The notes: generated by a model not told the origin, from the sequence alone. 64,000 bases of DNA from DAOTYE01 sp034434915 (GCA_034434915.1 DAOTYE010000004.1:1-64000); one strand, 5' to 3'. Shown: positions 1 to 9,124, numbered from the stretch's first letter. Program-made: numbers and translations.

Positions 1-146
1 ACGCCATGTCCCCCACCGGCAAGCAGGGTGAGCCGTGGGATGTCGCCTATGCCGCGCTGTTCCTCGCCTCAGATGAGTCCAAGTACGTCAATGGCGTGGA
101 GCTTATCGTTGACGGCGGTCTATGCTGCACCACAAAGCTGTTCTAA
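1..146 (+). CDS. SDR-family oxidoreductase, C-terminal fragment
   Basis: Only the last 47 codons are in the window, in the frame beginning at base 3; the 5' part lies upstream. The peptide contains GEPWDVAYAALFLASDES followed by a Y-V-N-G-V-E-L-I-V-D-G-G ending. That is the standard C-terminus of classical short-chain dehydrogenases/reductases: the helix after the substrate loop, then the last strand with the V-D-G-G turn. These enzymes are NAD(P)H-dependent cytosolic oxidoreductases. The catalytic Ser-Tyr-Lys part is not visible, so the substrate cannot be named. A strong hairpin terminator follows 22 bases after the stop. Confidence 0.85.
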   Translation, partial: AMSPTGKQGEPWDVAYAALFLASDESKYVNGVELIVDGGLCCTTKLF

Positions 147-167
147 CCGCCACAGGCAGTGGCACTC

Positions 168-202
168 AAGGGGTGAGATTGTGTTCTCACCCCTTCTTTT
201 TT
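168..202 (+). terminator. Rho-independent terminator after the SDR gene
   Basis: A perfect 11-bp stem (AAGGGGTGAGA at 168-178 and TCTCACCCCTT at 185-195) encloses a 6-base loop and is followed by C and six T residues. It lies just downstream of the SDR stop codon in the expected orientation. Confidence 0.9.
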
Positions 203-203
203 C

Positions 204-511
204 AGGGTTTTTGTCCGGCTATGGTTGGTAATGCCATTGCAAAAGCAAATCAGAGCTCATAGCAATCTCAGAAATTATAACGCTGGCTGGCAATCCTGCT
301 GAAGATGCGTCACCGTTTCACCGCAGACGGGATGCTACTCTTGCGCTATCTTGCCTTTTACTGGCAGGTTGCTTCATTCTGACCTGCTTCCGGCAGGAAA
401 ACGTCCTGTTCTGGGGTCTCCAGTAGGCTCAGCTTATCTCAATGACGATTCTGGCGTTACCAGTCACGGCATTCTTCTATGAGAGCATCAGAAGAGCCGG
501 GTCAGAGAGAC
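204..511. other. Intergenic stretch with no recognised gene
   Basis: This 308-base gap separates the SDR terminator from the stop codon of the convergent copper ATPase. I see no reading frame with recognisable protein features. A small hairpin, CCTGC/GCAGG near 381-395, lies downstream of the ATPase stop on the minus strand but has no T-tract, so it is not a convincing terminator. Confidence 0.5.
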
Positions 512-3421
512 TTAGCTGAGGTATTTCTGCGGGTCGGCGGTGAACTGGTCGCGGCAGACCTGCGCGCAAAAGTAGTAACTCTTACCCTGATATTCCACCT
601 TTGCGGCGGCGTCATCCGGGTCAATCTCCATGCCACATACCGGGTCTTTCACCAGCGCCGTTTCTTCAAGTTGGCGTTTGCTGATTTCAACCCTGGGAGC
701 AACTTCAGGCAAAGCCACAGGCTCAGTAAGCGCCGCCGGTTTATACCTGCGCAGACGGTTGGCATTGCTCACCACAGAAAGTGAGCTGAACGCCATCGCC
801 GCGGCGGCAATCATCGGGTTGAGCAGGATGCCAAAGGCAGGATACAGCACCCCCGCGGCAATGGGAATGCCGAGCACGTTATAGAGAAACGCCCAGACCA
901 GGTTCTGGCGGATATTCCTCATTGTTGACCGGCTCAACGTGATGGCGGTCACCACGCCTTTCAGCTCCCCTGAAATCAGGGTGATATCTGACGCCTCAAT
1001 TGCCACATCCGTCCCGGTGCCGATGGCGATGCCCACATCCGCCTGTGCCAGCGCCGGCGCATCATTGATGCCATCTCCCACCATGCCCACCAGCTTGTTT
1101 TCGCTCTGAAGCCGTTTTACCTCAAGGGCTTTGTCCTGAGGCAAGACCTCAGCAAGGACACGCTCAATGCCCACCTGCCTGGCGATGGCTTCTGCTGTAC
1201 GGCGGTTGTCCCCGGTAATCATCACCACTTCAATGCCCAGCTTCTTGAGAGTCGCCACTGCCGCCTTGGAATCTTCCTTAAGCGTATCAGCGACGGCGAT
1301 GACTCCCGCTGGTCTCCCGTCCACGGCGGCGTAAATGGCAGTCTTCCCTTCTGCGGAAAGCCGCTCCGCCTGCTTTTCCAGAGCCTGCACATCAATGCCA
1401 GCGTCAGCCAGCAGGCGCCGGTTGCCCACCAGCACCTTGCGACCGTCAATCACCACCTGTACTCCCTTGCCTGTCACTGACTTAAAGTCAGCCGGGTCAG
1501 CCAGCGCCAGCTTCCGGTCCTGAGCGCCCTGAATGATTGCCTGCGCCAGCGGGTGTTCTGAGACACGCTCAGCGGAGGCTACCAGTCGCAATAGCTCATC
1601 CGCATCAAGGCCACCTGAAGGCAAGATATCAGTGAGAGATGGCTTGCCTTTGGTGAGAGTGCCAGTCTTATCCAGCACCAGCGTGTTCATTTTGTGGGCG
1701 ATTTCCAGGGCTTCAGCCGATTTTATAAGGATGCCATTTTGCGCTCCCTTTCCCGTTCCCACCATCACCGAGAGAGGAGTTGCCAGTCCGAGGGCGCACG
1801 GGCAGGCGATGATGAGCACTGCCACGGCATTGACCAGCGCAAAAAGGAGGGCAGGCACCGGACCGAAGTTAAACCAGATGACAAACGTGGCGATGGCGAT
1901 GAAGATGACCGCCGGCACGAAGCGGCTGGCAATCAGGTCCGCCAGCCGCTGGATGGGTGCTTTGGAGCTCTGCGCCTGCTCCACGAGCTTGATAATCTGT
2001 GCCAGCATGGTGTCCTTCCCAACCCTGGTGGCACGGAAGCGGAAGGAGCCCGTCTGGTTGATGGTGGCACCAATGACAGTATCGCCAGGTTTTTTGGTGA
2101 CGGGAATGCTTTCCCCGGTGACCATTGACTCATCAAGCGTAGAACTTCCTTCCACAATCTCCCCGTCCACCGGGACTTTTTCCCCCGGGCGCACCAGGAT
2201 AATATCGCCCGCTTTGACCTGCTCAATGGGGATATCTTCCTCTCCGCCATCCCGGACAATATGCGCGGTCCTCGCCTGAAGCCCGATGAGCCTGCGGATG
2301 GCTTCACTGGTGCCGCCTCTGGCAATAACTTCAAAGAGCCTACCCAGCGTAATCAAGGTGAGGATAACGCCCACCGCTTCATAATAGACCTGGCGAAGCG
2401 CTTCAGGAAGAATGCCGGGAGTTACGGTGACCACCAGGCTATAGAGATAAGCCGCCGTCGTCCCGATGGTGATGAGGGTATTCATGTCCGCCGTGCGGTG
2501 GCGCAGGGTCAGCCAGCCCACACGGTGAATATGCCAGCCGGTGTAGAACATCACCGGTGTGATGAGTAAAAGCTGGAACCAGCGGTTAAGCAGGATTGGC
2601 GGTAGCCAGACCGCTGGCAGAAACTCATGCACCATAGCGGAGATGAACACTGGCGCCGTCAGTATCGCCCCGACAATCAAACGCCGGGTTAAGCCGCGTC
2701 GCTCAGCGCGGCGCTCCGCCATCTCCCTGTCTTCCGTCTCTACCACACCAGCCCCACTGCGCTGGTGAGCCTGGTACCCCGCCGCCTCAATCGCCGCTAT
2801 CATCTCTTCAGGAGTTACCTGTTTGGGGTCGTAACGGGCAATAGCCCTTTCTGAAGCCAGGTTGACGTGGACTTCGTCAACACCGGGGAGGCTTTTCAAC
2901 GCCTTCTCAATCGTCGCCACGCAGGAAGCACAGTGTGCCCCGATTATGTTGAACTCCGTCTCCTCTGGCTTCTCCCCCTTGAGTGCGGGACTGCCCTCTA
3001 CCGCTTCCGGCGTTTCCGGCGGTTTGACCTCCGCCGTTTCCTTACCCTTTTCCTCAACAATAAGCGTGCCGTGGAGCATGTTCATGCCACAGGCAAAGCC
3101 GAACTTTCCCGCCTTGTCCGGCGTGAACTCCAGAGTGGTCTTAGCGAACGGCGCCAGCGTCTTGCTCAACTGGAAATCAGGGAAAACCACCCGGGAACTG
3201 CATTCGCCCGCCTCCTTGCGGTCAAAGACGAGCCGCAGAGGCACACCCTGTTTTACCCTGATGACATCTGGGGAATAGCCACCTTTAACCGTAATGGTTA
3301 TTTCCTGAACGTTCCCTCTTGCCTGAGCTGGCTTAGCCGCCCTGGGTCCGAAGAAATACCAGGCGAGGAGTGCAATTGCACCCACGCCCCCCAGCGTTAC
3401 CCAGATTTCAACTGCAGACAT
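512..3421 (-). CDS. copA: Cu(I)-exporting P1B-type ATPase with added cupredoxin and YHS domains
   Basis: ATP-driven export of monovalent copper across the membrane. Residues are numbered from a TTG two codons before the chosen ATG. There is an N-terminal membrane anchor (about 7-27), a cupredoxin-like domain (about 40-125), a heavy-metal-associated domain with C166-A-S-C169, then the ATPase: TGES at 437-440, the CPC channel motif at 542-544, phosphorylated D586 in DKTGT, HP at 625-626 and GDGIND at 784-789. YN (849-850) and the late M-x-x-S-S motif fit the Cu(I) subclass. Residues 928-963 form a YHS domain (DPVCGM and later cysteines). At about 970 residues it is longer than usual CopA because of the two extra domains. 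The ATG at 3421 is chosen because GGGAG lies 7 bases upstream. No copper regulator gene is adjacent. Confidence 0.93.
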   Translation of the reverse strand: MSAVEIWVTLGGVGAIALLAWYFFGPRAAKPAQARGNVQEITITVKGGYSPDVIRVKQGVPLRLVFDRKEAGECSSRVVFPDFQLSKTLAPFAKTTLEFTPDKAGKFGFACGMNMLHGTLIVEEKGKETAEVKPPETPEAVEGSPALKGEKPEETEFNIIGAHCASCVATIEKALKSLPGVDEVHVNLASERAIARYDPKQVTPEEMIAAIEAAGYQAHQRSGAGVVETEDREMAERRAERRGLTRRLIVGAILTAPVFISAMVHEFLPAVWLPPILLNRWFQLLLITPVMFYTGWHIHRVGWLTLRHRTADMNTLITIGTTAAYLYSLVVTVTPGILPEALRQVYYEAVGVILTLITLGRLFEVIARGGTSEAIRRLIGLQARTAHIVRDGGEEDIPIEQVKAGDIILVRPGEKVPVDGEIVEGSSTLDESMVTGESIPVTKKPGDTVIGATINQTGSFRFRATRVGKDTMLAQIIKLVEQAQSSKAPIQRLADLIASRFVPAVIFIAIATFVIWFNFGPVPALLFALVNAVAVLIIACPCALGLATPLSVMVGTGKGAQNGILIKSAEALEIAHKMNTLVLDKTGTLTKGKPSLTDILPSGGLDADELLRLVASAERVSEHPLAQAIIQGAQDRKLALADPADFKSVTGKGVQVVIDGRKVLVGNRRLLADAGIDVQALEKQAERLSAEGKTAIYAAVDGRPAGVIAVADTLKEDSKAAVATLKKLGIEVVMITGDNRRTAEAIARQVGIERVLAEVLPQDKALEVKRLQSENKLVGMVGDGINDAPALAQADVGIAIGTGTDVAIEASDITLISGELKGVVTAITLSRSTMRNIRQNLVWAFLYNVLGIPIAAGVLYPAFGILLNPMIAAAAMAFSSLSVVSNANRLRRYKPAALTEPVALPEVAPRVEISKRQLEETALVKDPVCGMEIDPDDAAAKVEYQGKSYYFCAQVCRDQFTADPQKYLS

Positions 3422-3776
3422 CTGCAAACTCCCACGCAGGACTGGCTATGTCAATACATAACTTGCTACAATAGCATTATAAGACCAAAGCGGCACTGAT
3501 AACAGAGACCTAAGTCACACTTTTAGCAGGTGGCAGGAGATGCGCAGTATGGTTCTCAGTGAGCATGTTCTCAGCGCTAACCGAGTCCTTGCTTGGCTGA
3601 TGAACGCCAAAACCCCGTTGTGTCTCAGGCTCATGGGACCGAACATCAACCGACGCTCCGTAGAAGACCCAGCTAGAAGCGGTCTCATCTTGGAAAAGGT
3701 TAGGTACCCTGCCGCAGGTATTTTCAAGCTGATTGAGGCAATAAGAAACACAGCAGGAAAACAAGGAGGGCATGAT
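3422..3776. other. Intergenic region between copA and a small conserved gene
   Basis: The 355-base gap holds the upstream region of copA on the minus strand, including a TATAAT-like hexamer (3476-3481 on the plus strand as ATTATA) but no convincing -35 at the right distance. An open frame runs through 3540-3776 in phase with the following gene. It lacks a ribosome binding site and recognisable protein character, so I treat it as untranslated. Confidence 0.4.
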
Positions 3777-3995
3777 ATGTCATGTTACTTCCGGCACCTG
3801 AAAGAGTTTTTTGCAGAAGCAGGCATTGAGGTCAATTCAAGTAATAGAAAAAAGGTTGACCAGGCTTTCCACAAAATCTTAGGTGTGGAATACAAAGACT
3901 GCTCCGGCACCTGGAAAACGCTGAAACAGGAGCTCGCCGCGGAACCTGGTAAACGGCAGGAACTCGCCAATAGATTGAAGAAGGCACTTGCCTAA
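3777..3995 (+). CDS. Small conserved protein of unknown function (72 aa)
   Basis: A short soluble protein starting MSCYFRHLKEFF and ending in a lysine-rich helix. It reads as a compact, mostly helical protein: an aromatic N-terminus, a central basic helix (NRKKVDQAFHKILG), then a Y-K-D-C-x-x-T-W motif. Small proteins with this M-S-C-Y-F-R-H-L start and the YKDC-TW motif are familiar to me from anaerobic Chloroflexota and archaea, but no function is known. The start is fixed by AAGGAGGG at 3762-3769, 7 bases upstream, although the frame stays open further 5'. The stop codon overlaps that of the convergent EamA gene. Confidence 0.7.
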   Translation: MSCYFRHLKEFFAEAGIEVNSSNRKKVDQAFHKILGVEYKDCSGTWKTLKQELAAEPGKRQELANRLKKALA

Positions 3996-4870
3996 ATCTG
4001 CTGGACGCTGGCAGTTTGCGGCGCCTGCCGCAGGACAGTGAAAATACCGATAATGACTATGGTGCCGCCGATTAGTTCATTCAACGTGGGCACCTCATTT
4101 AAAATGATATAGCCAAGCAGGGTCGCCCCAACTGGCTCGCCCAGGATGGCAATGGAGACAAAGGTAGCCGGCAAAAGGCGCAGTGCCAGGTTAAATGACG
4201 AGTGTCCGATAAGCTGAGGCACTAAGGCTACCAGCACCAGCCAGAGATAGGTCATTCCGGAATAGCCGAAAAGCGGCTTACCGGCGGTCAGCGTGGCGAT
4301 GAGCAGGAAAACCGCCGCGCCGCTATAGTTCAGGGCGAGGTAGCCGGTAATGTCAATCCTCGTCCGCAGGTGGCGCCCGATGATGAGATAGCCCCCGACC
4401 ATCAGCCCGGCAAACAGCGCCAGCATGTCTCCCAGAAGCGCTTCTGAGCTCAAGGTAAAGCTCCCGTAATTGATAAGCACCGCCCCGCACAGGGTCAGTA
4501 TGATGCCGATTAACTGCATCCCCGTCAGCCGCTCTTTCCAGAGAAAATAAGAGATGAGGGCGACAAACACCGGGTGCACTGTTACCAGGATAACCGAGCT
4601 GGCGATTGAGGTATAGCTCAGGGAGGTTATCCATAGCGCAAAGTGGACCGCCAGAAAAACGCTGGCGAGCACTATCAGCGATACATCTTTCACTGACAGG
4701 GTTCTTACTCGCTTCAGTGATTTCGCCGAGGCAACAGGAAGGAGGACAAGTGAGGCAATGACCATACGGTAAGTGGCGATTACAAGCGGGGGTGCCGCCG
4801 CCAACCTGATGAAAATAGAAGCAAACGAGACCGCCACCGCCCCGATGAAGAGAATGGCATACGGCTTCAC
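3992..4870 (-). CDS. EamA/DMT-superfamily transporter
   Basis: A 292-residue inner-membrane protein with about ten hydrophobic segments arranged as two EamA repeats (roughly 1-135 and 145-285). The second repeat ends in the helix-rich GEPVGATLLGYIILNE stretch, typical of drug/metabolite transporters (RhaT/YdcZ-like). These carry small metabolites by secondary transport; the substrate cannot be deduced. It starts with GTG at 4870 without a strong ribosome binding site. It is the last gene on this strand before the convergent small gene, 3 bases of which it overlaps. It may be transcribed together with the Lon-like protease upstream, 68 bases away. Confidence 0.88.
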   Translation of the reverse strand: MKPYAILFIGAVAVSFASIFIRLAAAPPLVIATYRMVIASLVLLPVASAKSLKRVRTLSVKDVSLIVLASVFLAVHFALWITSLSYTSIASSVILVTVHPVFVALISYFLWKERLTGMQLIGIILTLCGAVLINYGSFTLSSEALLGDMLALFAGLMVGGYLIIGRHLRTRIDITGYLALNYSGAAVFLLIATLTAGKPLFGYSGMTYLWLVLVALVPQLIGHSSFNLALRLLPATFVSIAILGEPVGATLLGYIILNEVPTLNELIGGTIVIIGIFTVLRQAPQTASVQQI

Positions 4871-4938
4871 AATGCTAAGAATATACCAAAAAGCGTTAAT
4901 TTACCAGCGGGCGGTTTAAGCGCTCCGGCACAAGCCGG

Positions 4939-7395
4939 TTAACTTGCTTTCTTTTCTTTGCCGCTTTTATTGTTTCTGTCATTACCGCGCTTCGGTTTTT
5001 CCTCAGTCTTGCCATACTGGCGGAGCTTCTCAGCCAGGGCAGACAGGTGCTTCTGGACCTTATCGTTGATTGAGCCCGGCTCATATCTGCCGTCAGCCAA
5101 TCGCCTGCCGGCTTTCATGCCGGTGAGCACCTCAATCCCTTCATCAATCGTCTTCACCGGATAGATGTGGAATTTTCCTTCCCTGACCGCATTCACCACC
5201 TCCTCTTTGAGCATCAGGTTGCGGACATTGCTCTCCGGAATCAGGACACCGTGGTCTCCATTCAAGCCTCTGGCGCGGCACACTTCAAAAAAGCCCTCAA
5301 TCTTTTCATTGACCCCGCCAATCGCCTGCACCTCACCCTTCTGGTTCACCGAGCCGGTGACAGCGATGCTCTGCTTGATGGGCACCTCAGCAATGCGTGA
5401 CAGGAGCGCATAAAGCTCAGCGCTTGAGGCGCTGTCCCCTTCCACCTCCTCATAGCTCTGCTCAAAGACCAGACGCGCTGAAAGCGAAAGCGGTACATCC
5501 CGCACGTATTTTTCCGTCAAATAGCCGTTCAGTATCAGCACGCCCTTGGTATGGATGGGACCGCCCAGCTTGGCTTCCCGCTCAATATCAATCAGCCCTT
5601 CCCTGCCCACTCCCACGCTGGCGGTGATACGGCTCGGCCTGCCGAAAGCGAAATCCCCCAGGTCAATGACGGCAAGACCGTTCACCTGCCCCACTTTGGC
5701 GCCCTCAGCGTCAATCAGAATGATGCCTTTAGCTATCATCTCGTTGATGCGCTGCTGGATAAGGTTGGAGCGGTAAACCTTTTGCTCAATCGCCTTTTCA
5801 ATGTGGCGTGCGTCAATAAGCGCTTCTTTTTCTTCCTCTGCCCAGAAATTAGCCTCCCGGACAATATCAGCAATGTCAGCAAACAATGTAGACAGCTTCT
5901 CCTGGTCGCCGGCAAGGCGCGAGCTGTGTTCCGCAATTTTTGCCAGGGCGTTCTTCTTCAGGTGTTTCAGTTTCTCCTCACGGCACATGCGGCAGACGAC
6001 CGCGGCATAACCTCTCAGGTTTGCCTCAGTCCGGTCCATGCGACTGTCAAAATCAGCCTTCACTTTGAACAGCTCTTTGAACTCACTATCGTAACGGAGC
6101 AGGAGATAATAGAAAATTGGCTCGCCGATGACCACCACCTTTATGTCAAGTGGTATGGGTTCCGGGCGCAAAGTCTTGGTGGTGATGAAACCGAGCCGTT
6201 CGCCCAGCTCTTCAATCACCAGTTTCCCATCGCGGAGGGTGCGCTTCAAGACGCCATATGATTCATAGTTGGTGAGCAGGTCTTCAATCCGCACCACGAG
6301 GTATCCGCCGTTTGCCCGGTGGAGGGAACCGCTCTTTATCATGGTGAAATCTGTGTAAAGTGCGCCGAACTGGGCTTCTTTCTCAATGCGTCCGATGAGA
6401 TTGCTGAAAGTGGGATTAAGCTCAAGAACCACCGGCGCCCCTTTTAGCTCAGCATTGTCCACCAGCAGATTGACCTCATACTTTTTCAATGCCTGCCTGC
6501 GGGCAAGACCCTGCATCACCGCCATGGGGTCTGCGTCAGAAGGCTTGGGCTCAGCCTTAAACTGCTCAAAGTTTTCAATGATGTCCTTTTCCACTTCCTG
6601 CAGGTATTCAACAACCTCACTGAGGGAATGATACTTACCGCGCAGTTCCTCAAAAATATAGCTGATGGAATACCGGGCTATTTCACGGTCAGTATCTGCA
6701 AGCTGTCTTTCAACTGCACTTTCCTCTTGCTTAAGTCTGGCAATTTGCTCCTTCAGCTCCCGGGTAAGCTCTTCCTGAGCCTTTTTTATTTCCTCTCTCT
6801 CCTTTTCGCTCAGCTTTTTGAACTCCTCTTCCTTCATGGGCTCATCGCCAGAAGCCGGAATAAAAAACAGTCCTACAGGCGTGGTTTGAAGCAGTAAGCC
6901 ATGACTTTTAGCCCGTTTGCTGATGACATTAAAGACCGCCTCCCGCTTGCGGTTGTAGGCTTCCGTGATTTCAGCGCGGCGGTCAGCATATTCTTTGCTC
7001 GCAAAAGCCTGTGCCAGGCTCTTGCCCGCATTCTCAATTGCCCGCTTCATATCTTTCTGGAACTCCCGCCCCTTGCCGGCGGGCAGACGCAGCGCTTTGG
7101 GGCAATAGGCATCCTTGAAATTATGGACATAGCACCAGTCAGGGGGTACGCCCTTTTTTGCCGCGAGAGCTTCCAGATAAGACCGGATTGCTGTGGTTCT
7201 GCCCGTGCCCGCCAGTCCAGCGACAAACACATTAAAGCCGGGTTTGGTGATGTTTAAGCCAAGTTTGAGTGCGCTGAGAGCTCTCTCCTGTCCGATGATA
7301 GTTTCTATGGGTCTGAGCTCTTCCGTGGTATCACACTTGAAGACTGCCGGGTCACATGTTTTCCTAGACTGTTCTGCACTCAGTTCTCTCGGCAT
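4939..7395 (-). CDS. Lon-like ATP-dependent protease (AAA_32/LonB type)
   Basis: An 818-residue cytosolic protease that unfolds and degrades proteins. An AAA+ module at the N-terminus has a P-loop at 60-67 (G-L-A-G-T-G-R-T) in which the usual lysine is arginine, a known variant of this family. A charged coiled-coil insertion spans about 185-250. The C-terminal Lon protease domain has catalytic S655 in GDSA and K698 in NEKIE, 43 residues apart as in bacterial Lon. The tail from 790 is lysine-rich and probably disordered. The start is placed at the ATG preceded by AGGAGG with 5 bases spacing rather than an ATG 13 codons upstream. It lacks the Lon N-terminal substrate domain, so it is not the housekeeping LonA. 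Confidence 0.92.
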   Translation of the reverse strand: MPRELSAEQSRKTCDPAVFKCDTTEELRPIETIIGQERALSALKLGLNITKPGFNVFVAGLAGTGRTTAIRSYLEALAAKKGVPPDWCYVHNFKDAYCPKALRLPAGKGREFQKDMKRAIENAGKSLAQAFASKEYADRRAEITEAYNRKREAVFNVISKRAKSHGLLLQTTPVGLFFIPASGDEPMKEEEFKKLSEKEREEIKKAQEELTRELKEQIARLKQEESAVERQLADTDREIARYSISYIFEELRGKYHSLSEVVEYLQEVEKDIIENFEQFKAEPKPSDADPMAVMQGLARRQALKKYEVNLLVDNAELKGAPVVLELNPTFSNLIGRIEKEAQFGALYTDFTMIKSGSLHRANGGYLVVRIEDLLTNYESYGVLKRTLRDGKLVIEELGERLGFITTKTLRPEPIPLDIKVVVIGEPIFYYLLLRYDSEFKELFKVKADFDSRMDRTEANLRGYAAVVCRMCREEKLKHLKKNALAKIAEHSSRLAGDQEKLSTLFADIADIVREANFWAEEEKEALIDARHIEKAIEQKVYRSNLIQQRINEMIAKGIILIDAEGAKVGQVNGLAVIDLGDFAFGRPSRITASVGVGREGLIDIEREAKLGGPIHTKGVLILNGYLTEKYVRDVPLSLSARLVFEQSYEEVEGDSASSAELYALLSRIAEVPIKQSIAVTGSVNQKGEVQAIGGVNEKIEGFFEVCRARGLNGDHGVLIPESNVRNLMLKEEVVNAVREGKFHIYPVKTIDEGIEVLTGMKAGRRLADGRYEPGSINDKVQKHLSALAEKLRQYGKTEEKPKRGNDRNNKSGKEKKAS

Positions 7396-7530
7396 GGCTT
7401 CCTCCTGGTGCGGCTGACGGGGCCGCTTTAACATTATAGCCTAAAAGGTCCCCACCGTCATCAGACAACCTCTAGCAAGTTTTTACAGGAGATGCTAAAA
7501 TCTGGCTAGCATAAAGGGGGCTCTGAACGT

Positions 7531-8181
7531 ATGTCCGTCAGGCTTAGTGCTATCTTTATTGTCATCATCATCATCGCTTCTTTCGCCGTAGCTGTTTACA
7601 TCTATCCCCAGATGCCAGAAAGAATTGCCTCCCACTGGAATGCACACGGTGAGGTTGACGGTTACATGACAAAGTTCTGGGGCATCTTTCTCATGCCGTT
7701 CATATCGCTGGGAATGACAGCTTTGCTCATTGTGCTACCGAAGATAGACCCGCTGAAAGCAAATATTGAGCAATTCAAAGGCTACTATTATGGATTTGTA
7801 GCTCTGGTGCTCTTCTTTTTGTTCTATATCTTCCTGCTCACCATCTTCTGGAACCTGGGCTACCGCTTCAACATGGGACAGGTGCTGGCGCCAGCGTTCG
7901 GCGTGCTCTTTTTCTTCTGCGGCGTGCTGGTGGAAAAAGCCAGGCGGAACTGGTTTATCGGCATCAGGACGCCATGGACACTGAGCAATGAGAAAGTCTG
8001 GGACAGGACTCACGCGCTGGGTGGAAAGCTATTCAAAGCCGCCGGAGCACTTGCCCTGCTGGGGGTCTTCTTTCCAGACTACGCATTCTATTTTGTCATC
8101 GTGCCGGTGATTGCCGTCACCGTCTTCACCATTCTTTATTCTTACGTCATCTTCCATCAGGAAAAAGTGAGGCAGGAGTAG
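7531..8181 (+). CDS. DUF1648/SdpI-family membrane protein
   Basis: A 216-residue protein with six or so membrane helices. The N-terminus (about 8-60) carries the DUF1648 signature with P-E-R-I-A-S-H-W-N-A-H-G. The second half has the SdpI signature G144-I-R-T-P-W-T-L-S-N-E-x-V-W. In Bacillus subtilis SdpI gives immunity to a killing factor and signals to its regulator, but most homologues, including this one, stand without a toxin operon. It precedes the formyltransferase gene by 4 bases, suggesting one transcript of three genes. Confidence 0.88.
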   Translation: MSVRLSAIFIVIIIIASFAVAVYIYPQMPERIASHWNAHGEVDGYMTKFWGIFLMPFISLGMTALLIVLPKIDPLKANIEQFKGYYYGFVALVLFFLFYIFLLTIFWNLGYRFNMGQVLAPAFGVLFFFCGVLVEKARRNWFIGIRTPWTLSNEKVWDRTHALGGKLFKAAGALALLGVFFPDYAFYFVIVPVIAVTVFTILYSYVIFHQEKVRQE

Positions 8182-8185
8182 CGCC

Positions 8186-9100
8186 ATGCGGATTGTGCTC
8201 ATCGGTCAGGCGGCTTTTGGGGAAAAAGTGCTTGAAAAGCTGGTGAAAGGAAAGGAGAGCGTGGTCGGTGTCCTGACTCCACCCGTTATTAAAGGAAAAC
8301 CAAACCCGCTACATGAGCTGGCAGTGAAGCTGGGCATACCTGCACTCTGGCACAAGGGCAAATGGAACAGGGAAGTCATTGAGGAATACCAAAAGCTGGC
8401 GCCTGAGCTTAACGTCATGGCGTTCGTGACGGATATCCTGCCTGAAGCTATCCTCAATTACCCCAGGTTCGGCACCATACAATACCACCCCTCCCTCCTC
8501 CCAAAGCACCGCGGCGGAAGCGCCATTAACTGGGCAATCATCAACGGCGAGACCAAAACCGGCGTGACCATTTTCTATCCTGACCGCGGCATAGACACCG
8601 GACCCATCCTCCTGCAGAAAGAGGTGCCTATTGCGCCTGACGATACGGTGGGGACGCTCTACTTCAATAAGCTCTTCCCCATCGGCATAGAGGCAATCAT
8701 GGAGAGCATTGAGCTGATAAAACAGGGAAAGGCGCCCAAAATCCCGCAGGATGAAGCACAAGCCACTTATGAGGGGCTGTGCACTGAAAAGGAGACCGTC
8801 ATCAACTGGCAACAGCCCTCGGTGAAAATATATAACCTCATCCGGGGCAGTAACCCTCAGCCGGGAGCCACCACCAGATTCAAAGGCAAGCAGTTCAAAG
8901 TCTTTGACGCTGAACTGGTGCTCGGCACGGGAAAGGGCATGCCTGGCAGAGTCCTTGAAATCAACCCGAAAGGCATACTCGTCTCCACATCTGACGGGGC
9001 TATTCTGGTCAAGCGCGTCCAGCCTGAAGGTTCAGCCAAAATAAGCGCAGGGGAGTTTGTCCAGCAGACAGGTTTGAAAGCGGGCGACAAGCTGGCTTAA
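8186..9100 (+). CDS. Formyltransferase-family protein (10-formyl-THF hydrolase/Fmt-like)
   Basis: A 304-residue protein with an N-terminal formyl-transferase Rossmann domain and a C-terminal OB-like Formyl_trans_C domain (from about 205). The loop H101-P-S-L-L-P and the downstream D137 in DRGIDTGP are the catalytic pair, 36 residues apart as in ALDH1L1. The position of the catalytic Asn of methionyl-tRNA formyltransferase, two before the His, is Gln99. The surrounding H-P-S-L-L-P-K-H-R-G-G-S-A-I-N-W is closest to the hydrolase domain of 10-formyltetrahydrofolate dehydrogenase. It may therefore release formate or transfer formyl to another acceptor rather than formylate initiator tRNA. It sits in a probable operon with the reductase 24 bases downstream. 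Confidence 0.85.
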   Translation: MRIVLIGQAAFGEKVLEKLVKGKESVVGVLTPPVIKGKPNPLHELAVKLGIPALWHKGKWNREVIEEYQKLAPELNVMAFVTDILPEAILNYPRFGTIQYHPSLLPKHRGGSAINWAIINGETKTGVTIFYPDRGIDTGPILLQKEVPIAPDDTVGTLYFNKLFPIGIEAIMESIELIKQGKAPKIPQDEAQATYEGLCTEKETVINWQQPSVKIYNLIRGSNPQPGATTRFKGKQFKVFDAELVLGTGKGMPGRVLEINPKGILVSTSDGAILVKRVQPEGSAKISAGEFVQQTGLKAGDKLA

Positions 9101-9124
9101 TAATCGGCAGGTAAGGGGGGAAAG

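Noticed and set aside
479..784. Plus-strand frame at the 3' end of the ATPase gene
   Set aside because: It overlaps the YHS-domain coding part in antisense and has no recognisable protein features or ribosome binding site.
1533..2279. Long open frame (248 codons) on the plus strand inside the copper ATPase gene
   Set aside because: It lies antisense to well-conserved ATPase motifs and its translation shows no domain features; such shadow frames are common opposite GC-rich genes.
3540..3776. 5' extension of the small conserved gene at 3777
   Set aside because: The in-frame upstream part lacks a ribosome binding site and reads as random sequence, while AAGGAGGG marks the ATG at 3777.
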